Part shown: piece by piece, positions 49,650-56,417 of the stretch
Layout: each line of letters starts with the position of its first letter
How positions within the stretch are numbered: position 1 is the stretch's first letter
From: Planctomycetota bacterium
Lineage (GTDB): Bacteria; Planctomycetota; UBA8742; UBA2392
DNA: 64,000 nucleotides
Direction: 5' to 3'
NCBI GenBank assembly: GCA_020848275.1
Contig: JADLAK010000015.1
Location: 62,001-126,000 of the forward strand
Notes under the pieces: generated by a model
What the model saw: the letters and a program-made list of their open reading frames with translations, nothing else
Databases searched by the model: none
Told to the model about the DNA's origin: nothing
Position numbers and translations under genes: made by a program

Positions 49650-51143
49650 ATGCCCGTAACCGACATGCTGATGCCCAAGATGGGCGAATCGATTGCCGAA
49701 GCCACCATCATTACCTGGCGCAAGAAGCCCGGCGACACGGTCAAGAAGGACGAAATCATCCTCGAAATCTCCACCGATAAAGTGGACAGCGAGGTCCCCG
49801 CGCCTGCGTCCGGCGTCTTGAAAGAAGTCCTGTTCGCTCCCGACGCGACCGTCGAAGTCGGCAAAGTCATTGCCCGCATCGACACCGATGGTAAGTCCGG
49901 CGGCGGCAACGGCGCCGCCGCGCCCGCAAAAGCAGAAGCCCCCGTAGGGACACGCGGCAGCGTGTCCGCCGAGGCGCCCAAGGCCGCAGCCCAGCCCTCG
50001 AAAACAGAACGCGCCGCAACTGAGGGCGAAGCGAAGCAGACCGCCAAGGAACAGGCCGCCGCACCCGCTCGTCCGTCCAACGGCGAACGCCCGGCAGCCC
50101 ATGGCACAACGCCGGTTCCGCGCACCGACGGCAAGCATTTCTATTCGCCCGTGGTCCGTGCGATGGCGAAGGAACAGAAGATTTCCCTCGAAGAAATCAG
50201 CCAGCTTGAAGGCAGCGGCAAAGACGGCCGCATCAGCCGCCGCGATCTTGAGGCCTACGTGCAGACACGTGGTGAAGCTAAACCGGCCGCCAAAGCAGAA
50301 GGCGATGACAAATCCGCCGGTAGTGGCGAGAAGCCGACGCCGCAGGCTGCACCCGCGACCGCAGCGCCGGCGCGCGACGCCTTCGGCAACAAACGCACGC
50401 TTGAGCAACTCGGGCTGGACCCCAAGAAGATCGAGGTCCACAAGATGACGACGGTGCGCAAGGCGATTGTCAAAGCCATGCGCAACACCATCGATACCGC
50501 GGCGCACGTCAGCCAGGTGCACGAAGTCGATTTGACCGAGATCGTAAAATTCCGCGAGAGCGTGAAGAAACGTTTCCTCAACGATTACGGCTTCAACCTG
50601 ACCTACACCAGTTTCTTTGTGTGGGCCGCGTGCCGCGCGCTGGAACGCTTCCCGAAGGTCAACGCGATGATCAACGGCGATGAATACATCGTCAAAAAGT
50701 TCATCAACTTCGGCTTTGCGGTCGCGCTGGATTCCGGCGATTTGATCGTCCCGAACATCAAGAACTGTCAGGATCTGAATCTGGTCGGTATCGCGCGCGC
50801 CGTCGACGACCTCGGCAACCGCGCCAAGACCGGCAACCTGACGCCCAACGACACCTCGGGCGGGACGTTCACGCTGACCAATGTTGGCAGCTTCGGCCCG
50901 ATCATGGGCATGCCGCTGATCAATCAACCCGAGAGCGGCATCATGGGCGCGGGCAAGATCGTCAAGCGGCCGGTTATGGTGAAGGATGACCTCTGGGGCT
51001 TCCGCGACATGGTGTACCTGTCGCTGAGCTTCGATCATCGCCTGGTGGACGGCGCGCTCGCGGGCCGCTTCATGATGGCGATCGAGGACGAACTCCAGAA
51101 CTTCGATACCAAGTCCACCGGCCTCGAACGCCGCGAAAAGTAG
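49650..51143 (+). CDS. pdhC: Dihydrolipoamide acetyltransferase (E2) of the pyruvate dehydrogenase complex
   Basis: The 497-residue core enzyme transfers the acetyl group to CoA. It has one lipoyl domain (residues 1-78, lipoyl Lys44 in STDKVDS), a peripheral subunit-binding domain near 165-205 (YSPVVRAMAKEQKISLEEIS), and a catalytic domain with the active-site motif SFDHRLVDG near residue 463. The first linker is Ala/Pro/Lys-rich. Within it, 49944-49972 is a palindromic repeat read as VGTRGSVSAE, nearly identical to the intergenic copy at 14737-14761. E1 genes are 6 and 11 kb upstream; no E3 gene is in view. Confidence 0.93.
   Translation: MPVTDMLMPKMGESIAEATIITWRKKPGDTVKKDEIILEISTDKVDSEVPAPASGVLKEVLFAPDATVEVGKVIARIDTDGKSGGGNGAAAPAKAEAPVGTRGSVSAEAPKAAAQPSKTERAATEGEAKQTAKEQAAAPARPSNGERPAAHGTTPVPRTDGKHFYSPVVRAMAKEQKISLEEISQLEGSGKDGRISRRDLEAYVQTRGEAKPAAKAEGDDKSAGSGEKPTPQAAPATAAPARDAFGNKRTLEQLGLDPKKIEVHKMTTVRKAIVKAMRNTIDTAAHVSQVHEVDLTEIVKFRESVKKRFLNDYGFNLTYTSFFVWAACRALERFPKVNAMINGDEYIVKKFINFGFAVALDSGDLIVPNIKNCQDLNLVGIARAVDDLGNRAKTGNLTPNDTSGGTFTLTNVGSFGPIMGMPLINQPESGIMGAGKIVKRPVMVKDDLWGFRDMVYLSLSFDHRLVDGALAGRFMMAIEDELQNFDTKSTGLERREK
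49944..49972. repeat. REP-like palindrome inside the pdhC linker
   Basis: GGACACGC, GGCA and GCGTGTCC form a hairpin preceded by GTAG. It lies in the reading frame of pdhC without disrupting it. The 25-base part 49948-49972 matches 14737-14761 at 24 positions. Confidence 0.78.
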
Positions 51144-51152
51144 GAGCCAACA

Positions 51153-51560
51153 ATGTCTAAAAACGTGCAGACCGTGCAGGCGATGTACGCAGCATTTGGC
51201 AAGGGTGATGTACCAACGATTCTTTCGTACATTGCCGACGACGTGGATTGGGAGTGGGGCGGCAGCGATCACGGTGTCCCGTGGCTCAAGCCCGGCAAGG
51301 GCAAGGCGCACGCGGGCAAGTTCTTTGACGAGCTTCGCAAGATCGAATTCCTGCGATTTGAGCCGTTCGCGTTTCTCGCCGATGGCGATCTGGTTGCGGT
51401 GCCCGTCCACCTGGAGGCGAAGTACACGCCCACGGGCAAGGTCATCAAAGACCTTCAGGCGCATCTGTGGGGTTTTGACAAGAACGGCAAGGTCAATCGC
51501 ATGCGCCACTGGACGGACACCGTCCAGCACGTCAAGGCCTTCAGCGGCGCTGACATCTAA
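51153..51560 (+). CDS. SnoaL-like/NTF2-fold protein
   Basis: The 135-residue protein begins with VQTVQAMYAAFGKGDVPTIL and then SYIADDVDWEWG, a typical SnoaL-like start (helix, then acidic strand). The remaining strands include LVAVPVHLEAKYTPTGKVI and HLWGFDKNGKVNRMRHWTDT. These small cone-shaped proteins bind or isomerise small molecules, but function is not predictable. It starts nine bases after pdhC and is probably co-transcribed. Confidence 0.85.
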   Translation: MSKNVQTVQAMYAAFGKGDVPTILSYIADDVDWEWGGSDHGVPWLKPGKGKAHAGKFFDELRKIEFLRFEPFAFLADGDLVAVPVHLEAKYTPTGKVIKDLQAHLWGFDKNGKVNRMRHWTDTVQHVKAFSGADI

Positions 51561-51639
51561 CCGGTTTACAAGAAAGGGCCTTTATCTGGCGCTTGTGCAG
51601 TCGCGGGTACGAGTGCTTAAATAGCGGGCGGGAGAAGCC

Positions 51640-51885
51640 ATGTCCGACCTCAAGATCAAAGCATATGTTTCGCCCGACCATAAGCTGACCGCTGATGTTC
51701 CGCCGGAGATTCCCCCAGGCGAACACGAAATTACTTTGCCGGCGCCTGAGGTACTGGACATCGCCGCACGCAACAAGGAGCTGATCGACTTCCTGAAGTC
51801 GCTGGAAAGGCAGCCCAATCGCAAGAGCCGCGCCAAGGAAGATATCGACCGCCAGATTGAGGAAGAGCGCAACTCATGGGAGTGA
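51640..51885 (+). CDS. Putative antitoxin of a VapBC-like pair
   Basis: The 81-residue protein has a beta-rich start (LKIKAYVSPDHKLTADVP, EHEITLPAPE) and a charged helical C-terminus (RAKEDIDRQIEEERNSWE), a shape seen in small antitoxins whose tail wraps the toxin. Its end overlaps the PIN-domain toxin gene by 10 bp. The call depends mainly on that neighbour. Confidence 0.7.
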   Translation: MSDLKIKAYVSPDHKLTADVPPEIPPGEHEITLPAPEVLDIAARNKELIDFLKSLERQPNRKSRAKEDIDRQIEEERNSWE

Positions 51886-52286
51886 AACCGCGCATCTATC
51901 TTGATTCTTGCGTCGCGATATACGCTGTTGAATCAGCTTCCCATCAGGGTCCGGCAGTAACCAAGTTAATCAGCCAGCACCAGACTACGCACGAGTTTTG
52001 CGCGTCCGATCTTGTGCGCATGGAATGCCGCGTTGTCCCGTTGCGCACCGGAAACAATGCACTCCTTGGCGAATACGAGCGATTCCTTGCGTCAACCACC
52101 CGACTTGACATCACCCCGCAAGTGTTCGAACTCGCGACAGAGCTTCGGGCTCGTCACGCCCTCAAGACTCCGGATGCCATTCACCTCGCGGTTGCATTGG
52201 CCGCAGGTTGCGCCGAGGTCTGGACCAACGACGGTCGATGGTCCGTCGCATCCTCACAGCGCGTAACCATCCGCAAGGTTCCCTAG
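51876..52286 (+). CDS. PIN-domain ribonuclease toxin (VapC-like)
   Basis: The 136-residue protein has the PIN-domain acidic residues in order: Asp10 in IYLDSC, Glu50 in LVRMEC, Asp100 in KTPDAIHLA and Asp119 in TNDGRW. VapC toxins cut tRNA or rRNA in a Mg-dependent way. It overlaps the antitoxin gene and ends three bases before the lipA start. The antitoxin would neutralise it and repress the pair. Confidence 0.88.
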   Translation: MGVKPRIYLDSCVAIYAVESASHQGPAVTKLISQHQTTHEFCASDLVRMECRVVPLRTGNNALLGEYERFLASTTRLDITPQVFELATELRARHALKTPDAIHLAVALAAGCAEVWTNDGRWSVASSQRVTIRKVP

Positions 52287-52288
52287 AT

Positions 52289-53182
52289 ATGCCCGCAGCG
52301 CCGCTAAAACGTGGGAAGACCAGTCTTGGCCCGAGGCCAAGCTGGCTGCGCGTTACGACCCCCACTCACGGCCGCGTCGCCGAACTCGACGAAATCGTCC
52401 AGCGCGAGCACCTGCACACGGTTTGCGAAAGCGCGGCCTGCCCCAACCGCGGCGAGTGCTGGATGCGCGGCACCGCGACCTTCATGATTCTAGGCAACGT
52501 CTGCACCCGCTCCTGCGGTTTCTGCAACGTGCTGGCGGGCCGGCCCACGAAACTCGACCTCGACGAACCCCGCCGCGTCGCGCAGGCCGTGCGCAGCATG
52601 GGGTTAAAATTCGCGGTCGTTACCAGTGTCAATCGGGACGAACTCGCCGACGGCGGCGCCAGCGTCTGGGCCGAAACCATCCGCCGCATTCGTGTATTGA
52701 ATCCCGGTTGCGGCGTCGAAGTGCTGATCCCCGATTTCAAAGGCAATAACGCCGCGCAGGACGTCGTGTTCCGCGAACGTCCGGACGTGCTCAATCACAA
52801 CGTGGAAACCGCGCCGCGCCTGTACCTGCCCGTGCGGCCGCAGGCCAATTTCCAGCAATCGTTGGAACTGCTGCAGCGCGCCAAGGATGCCGGTTTAACC
52901 ACCAAGAGCGGCATGATGCTGGGCATCGGCGAAACCGACGAAGAAGTCATTGATGTCATGCGCGCGCTGCGGGCCCACGGCTGCGACATCCTCACGCTCG
53001 GCCAGTACCTGCAGCCGACGCCCAAGCACCTGCAGGTTGACCGTTACGTGACGCCCGCACAGTTCGACGCGTTCAAGTGCGAGGCGCTGGCGCTTGGCTT
53101 CAAGAAAGTGGACTCCGGCCCGCTCGTGCGCAGCAGCTACCACGCCGAAGAGGTGCAGACATTGGGCCCGGTTGCGAGTTAG
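52289..53182 (+). CDS. lipA: Lipoyl synthase
   Basis: The 297-residue radical SAM enzyme inserts two sulfur atoms into octanoyl groups on lipoyl domains such as that of PdhC. It has both iron-sulfur motifs: the LipA-specific CESAACPNRGEC (CX4CX5C) and the radical SAM CTRSCGFC. The C-terminal RSSYHAEE supplies the serine ligand. ATG 52289 gives a product of usual length; the frame is open upstream to 52208 but overlaps the toxin gene. lipB is not present in the window. Confidence 0.95.
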   Translation: MPAAPLKRGKTSLGPRPSWLRVTTPTHGRVAELDEIVQREHLHTVCESAACPNRGECWMRGTATFMILGNVCTRSCGFCNVLAGRPTKLDLDEPRRVAQAVRSMGLKFAVVTSVNRDELADGGASVWAETIRRIRVLNPGCGVEVLIPDFKGNNAAQDVVFRERPDVLNHNVETAPRLYLPVRPQANFQQSLELLQRAKDAGLTTKSGMMLGIGETDEEVIDVMRALRAHGCDILTLGQYLQPTPKHLQVDRYVTPAQFDAFKCEALALGFKKVDSGPLVRSSYHAEEVQTLGPVAS

Positions 53183-53191
53183 AATAGTCCC

Positions 53192-53440
53192 ATGGATTGG
53201 TCTGAACGCATCCAAGCTGACCCCAACATCTTGACCGGAAAACCGGTCATTCGGGGAACCCGCGTTTCTGTTGAGCAAGTCCTTGAGCACATTTCGGCGG
53301 GTTGGACAGAAAGCCAAATCCTTGCGGCCCATCCCTTCCTCAAACGTGAGGACATTCTCGCGTGCGTCGCTTACGCCCTTGATGTCCTGCGCGACTGGCA
53401 CCTGATGCCCTCGGCTTCCAAACGTGCACGCACTAGCTGA
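53192..53440 (+). CDS. DUF433 antitoxin
   Basis: The 82-residue protein shows the DUF433 pattern: RIQADPNILTGKPVIRGTRV, then SVEQVLEHISAGWTESQILA and HPFLKREDILACVAYALD. It is the intact counterpart of the broken gene at 22586-22803. Its end overlaps the DUF5615 gene by 17 bp. Confidence 0.88.
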   Translation: MDWSERIQADPNILTGKPVIRGTRVSVEQVLEHISAGWTESQILAAHPFLKREDILACVAYALDVLRDWHLMPSASKRARTS

Positions 53441-53792
53441 TGAAGGGTTTTCCGCAGTCGTGATCGAGGCTCTGCGATCGGCGGGGCACGACGTCATGTG
53501 GTCGCGCGATACGATGCCTGCCGCGTCCGATCGCGCGGTACTCGAATTCGCGCAGCGAGAGAACCGCGTAGTGCTGACCGACGACCGGGATTTTGGCGAA
53601 CTGGTTTTCAGGCTGGGCCTCAACGCAGGCAGCGGAGTGATTTACTTCAGGTTGGGATCCATGAACGCCGACGATTACTTGCGCCGCGTTCTGGAAGTTG
53701 TCGGCGCAATTGCCGAGTTTGCGGGCTCGTTCTACGTCGTCGGCCCGAAGGTTGTACGCAGGCGGCCCATGCAGCGGGACCAGCATCCATGA
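53424..53792 (+). CDS. DUF5615 PIN-like toxin
   Basis: The 122-residue protein begins MHALADEGFSAVVIEALRSAGH, then VVLTDDRDFGELVFR with the conserved acidic pair, typical of DUF5615 (Mut7-C/PIN-like) proteins that pair with DUF433. GTG 53424 lies within the end of the antitoxin gene. Its stop overlaps the ferredoxin start (ATGA). A ribonuclease toxin role is inferred from family pairing. Confidence 0.85.
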   Translation: MHALADEGFSAVVIEALRSAGHDVMWSRDTMPAASDRAVLEFAQRENRVVLTDDRDFGELVFRLGLNAGSGVIYFRLGSMNADDYLRRVLEVVGAIAEFAGSFYVVGPKVVRRRPMQRDQHP

Positions 53793-54094
53793 GCGTCATC
53801 ACCATCGTCGATCGCAAAGCCACCCTCAATCTTCAACCCGGCCATACGCTCATGGAAACCATGGACATGGCGGGCGTGAACATCATGCACGCTTGCGGCG
53901 GCAACTGCATCTGCGGCACGTGCAACGTCGAGATTCTCGAGGGCATGGAAAACATTCCGCCGCCGGCCGAGGCCGAGCGCATGGTGCTGTCCAAGCTCAA
54001 ACGCAAAGGCCCGAACATCCGACTGAGCTGCCAGTGCTTCCCGACGGGCGATGTGAAGCTGTCGATCGCGCTCACACAGCCGATTACTGCTTGA
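53789..54094 (+). CDS. 2Fe-2S ferredoxin (adrenodoxin type)
   Basis: The 101-residue protein has the ligand pattern HACGGNCICGTC (CX5CX2C) and a later Cys in NIRLSCQC. Extra cysteines flank the set. It starts MSVITIVDRKATLNLQPGHT. It would transfer electrons in the cytoplasm. It is co-directional with the toxin gene and convergent with the acyl-CoA dehydrogenase, overlapping its end by 11 bp. Compare the cysteine-free paralogue at 29894. Confidence 0.93.
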   Translation: MSVITIVDRKATLNLQPGHTLMETMDMAGVNIMHACGGNCICGTCNVEILEGMENIPPPAEAERMVLSKLKRKGPNIRLSCQCFPTGDVKLSIALTQPITA

Positions 54095-55241
54095 GTTCCC
54101 AGGTGCTGATGGTCAGGCGCTGGATTTCGCTGGTGCCTTCCACGATTTCCATCAGGCGCGCGGCGCGGAAGAATTCTTCGACGCGATAATCCTTCATGTA
54201 GCCGTAGCCGCCGTGGATCTGCACCGCGTCGCTGGTCACGCGCGAGGCCATTTCGCTGGCAAACAGCTTGGCCTGCGCCGCAACCGAGATGAACTCCGGG
54301 TCGCTCAGCCCCTTCATTTCCTTCAGCCATACGGCGCGATATGTGAGCATGCGCGCGGCGTTCAGGTCCGTGATCATGTCGGCCAGCTTAAAACTGATGC
54401 CCTGGAACTCCGTAAGCGGCTTGCCGAACTGCTTGCGTTCGCGCGCGAACTTCTTGGCGCGGTCGTAGGCCGCCGTCGCAAGGCCGATGCTCTGCGTGGC
54501 CACGCTCAATCGGCCGGTGTTCAGCGTCAGCAACGCAACTTTGAAACCGTCGCCTTCCTTGCCGAGCATGTTTTCCGCGGGGACGGCGCAATCTTCGAAG
54601 ATCAGCTCGGTCGTGGGGCTGGCGTGCACGCCCATTTTGTCCTCGACCGTGCCGGTCTTGAACGGGCTGACGTCGCGGTCGACGATGAACGCCGAGATCA
54701 GCGGCTTGCCGTCACTGCGCGTTCCCGTGCGCGCCCACACGACGGCGATTTTCGCGACGCTGCCGTTGGTGATGTAAATTTTGGTCCCGTTGATGACCCA
54801 CTTGTCGCCCTTTTTCACGGCGGTCGTGGCCATGCCCGCAGGGTCGCTGCCCGCGTTGGGCTCGGTCAGCGCAAAGCAGCCGAGTTTTTCGCCGCTGGCG
54901 ATGATCGGCAGGTACTTCTGCTTCTGCTCCTCGCTCGCAAAGCCCATGATCGGCAGCGCGACCAGGCTGTTCTGCGCGCCCAGCGTCATCGAAAGCGAAA
55001 TGCTGGTCTTGGCCATCTCGCCCTCGACCAGCAGGTACGAAAGATAGTCCGCGCCCGCGCCGCCGTATTGCTCGGGGATCACCAGTCCCATGAAGCCCAA
55101 CGCCGCCATTTTCTGCGTGAGCTCCCACGGGAACTCCTTGGCGTTCTCAAGCTTGATCGCTACGGGGTCGACTTCCTGGCGCGCGAAATCGGCCGCCGCC
55201 TGCTGGAACATCATTTGTGTTTCGGTGAGGGCAAAATCCAC
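54084..55241 (-). CDS. Acyl-CoA dehydrogenase
   Basis: The 385-residue FAD enzyme oxidises acyl-CoA to the enoyl-CoA. FALTEPNAGSDPAGM, WVINGTKIYITNG, GVHASPTTELIFEDCAVP and ERKQFGKPLTEFQGI are typical, and the catalytic Glu is in EIVEGTSEIQR near the C-terminus. The start is GTG 55241, seven bases after GGAGA; the longer frame to 55310 is not supported. Short- or medium-chain specificity is likely from overall similarity to butyryl-CoA dehydrogenases, but is not proven. Confidence 0.92.
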   Translation of the reverse strand: MDFALTETQMMFQQAAADFARQEVDPVAIKLENAKEFPWELTQKMAALGFMGLVIPEQYGGAGADYLSYLLVEGEMAKTSISLSMTLGAQNSLVALPIMGFASEEQKQKYLPIIASGEKLGCFALTEPNAGSDPAGMATTAVKKGDKWVINGTKIYITNGSVAKIAVVWARTGTRSDGKPLISAFIVDRDVSPFKTGTVEDKMGVHASPTTELIFEDCAVPAENMLGKEGDGFKVALLTLNTGRLSVATQSIGLATAAYDRAKKFARERKQFGKPLTEFQGISFKLADMITDLNAARMLTYRAVWLKEMKGLSDPEFISVAAQAKLFASEMASRVTSDAVQIHGGYGYMKDYRVEEFFRAARLMEIVEGTSEIQRLTISTWELKQ

Positions 55242-55389
55242 GGGCGATCTCCGGCTGGCAAGACTGAGAGGATAGGCTTGGCGCATAACGGCGCAACCTT
55301 TGCGCCGCAATTGACGGTCACAAACGGGGGGTCTATCGTTGTGGTCCTTTCCGAATCACTAAACGGGCCAAACAACGAGGGGAGAGACT

Positions 55390-56358
55390 ATGCGCAAGAC
55401 GTGGTTGATGGTTGCGGCGCTCGCGGGCGCTGCATGGATGGGCGGGACGCTGGCGGTCGCTGAATCGAAGCCGGATGCGGTCGAGACCGCGCCGGTGCAG
55501 TGGGGCGCGGACGAAAAGCTTCCCAAGTTCGAGGATCTCAAGTTTTTGGCCGGCAAGGACGAAGGCCACAAGTCGCCGATGGAAGTCGTCGCCAAGGCCA
55601 TCAAGGCGTCCAAGGACTCGAAGTTCGACGACCTGAAGTCGTGCTATTCCAAGGAGGCGCGCACGCGCCTTGACGAACAGGCCTGGGTCAACGGCAAGGA
55701 AAGCACGCAGATCAAGCTGATCTCGGGGCTGCTTGCCACCCTCGACGCCGCCAAGCTCAAGGAAATCAAGCAGAACACCGTCGGCCGTTACGGCGTGGTG
55801 ATGGCGAACTCGGAAAAGGGCACGCACCTGATCCGTTGCCACATCGCGGGCGGCAACTGGCGCCTGAAGGACACTTACCACGAAGATTACAGCCGCAACT
55901 ACATGACGGGCATGGAAGACCTGCGCAAGGCCATTGCCGGCGGCAGCGGCGCCGAGGTCAAGAAGTACGTCGACCAGTACGAGTCGACGGTGCTGGACCT
56001 GCTGGCGGGCGTGCAGGATGGCGTCGATCCCTACGACCTGCTTGCCAAGAAGCTCAAGAAGATCACCGACTCGGAAGCCACGCCGCACTGGCTGTTGAAC
56101 TACTACTCGGGCGAAGCGGCCCTGTGGTTCCACACCGACAAAGCCGATACCTTCATGGTGGTGCGCATCAGCAACGAATGGGATCCCAAGACCAACGGCT
56201 ACACCAACGTGGTCCGCATCCCCATCAACAGCCTGGCGAGCTTCAACAAGACGCCGGGCAACGCCTTCAAGAACTGGGTAACGGATTACGACTGGGGTGA
56301 CCCGGAACCCGAAGACGGCAAGGACGGCTCCGCGGACGGCTCGAAAGACGGCAAGTAA
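55390..56358 (+). CDS. Exported protein of unknown function
   Basis: The 322-residue protein has a signal peptide (MRKTWLMVAALAGAAWMGGTLAVA). The rest is a soluble, lysine-rich alpha/beta protein: EVVAKAIKASKDSKFDDLKSCYSKEAR, HLIRCHIAGGNWRLKDTYHED and ALWFHTDKADTFMVVRISNEW. The tail is Asp/Gly/Lys-rich. Likely periplasmic. No family recognised. It is convergent with the large exported protein at 56418, with a strong terminator between. Confidence 0.72.
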   Translation: MRKTWLMVAALAGAAWMGGTLAVAESKPDAVETAPVQWGADEKLPKFEDLKFLAGKDEGHKSPMEVVAKAIKASKDSKFDDLKSCYSKEARTRLDEQAWVNGKESTQIKLISGLLATLDAAKLKEIKQNTVGRYGVVMANSEKGTHLIRCHIAGGNWRLKDTYHEDYSRNYMTGMEDLRKAIAGGSGAEVKKYVDQYESTVLDLLAGVQDGVDPYDLLAKKLKKITDSEATPHWLLNYYSGEAALWFHTDKADTFMVVRISNEWDPKTNGYTNVVRIPINSLASFNKTPGNAFKNWVTDYDWGDPEPEDGKDGSADGSKDGK

Positions 56359-56370
56359 TTGAGCTACAAA

Positions 56371-56408
56371 AAACGTGGGCGGCCAAGGCCGCCCACGTTT
56401 ATTTTTTT
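56371..56408. terminator. Strong bidirectional terminator
   Basis: AAACGTGGGCGGCC and its inverse form a 14-bp perfect stem around AA (56371-56400), followed by ATTTTTTT. An A-run precedes it, so it works for both convergent genes. Confidence 0.92.
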
Positions 56409-56417
56409 CCGGCTCGA

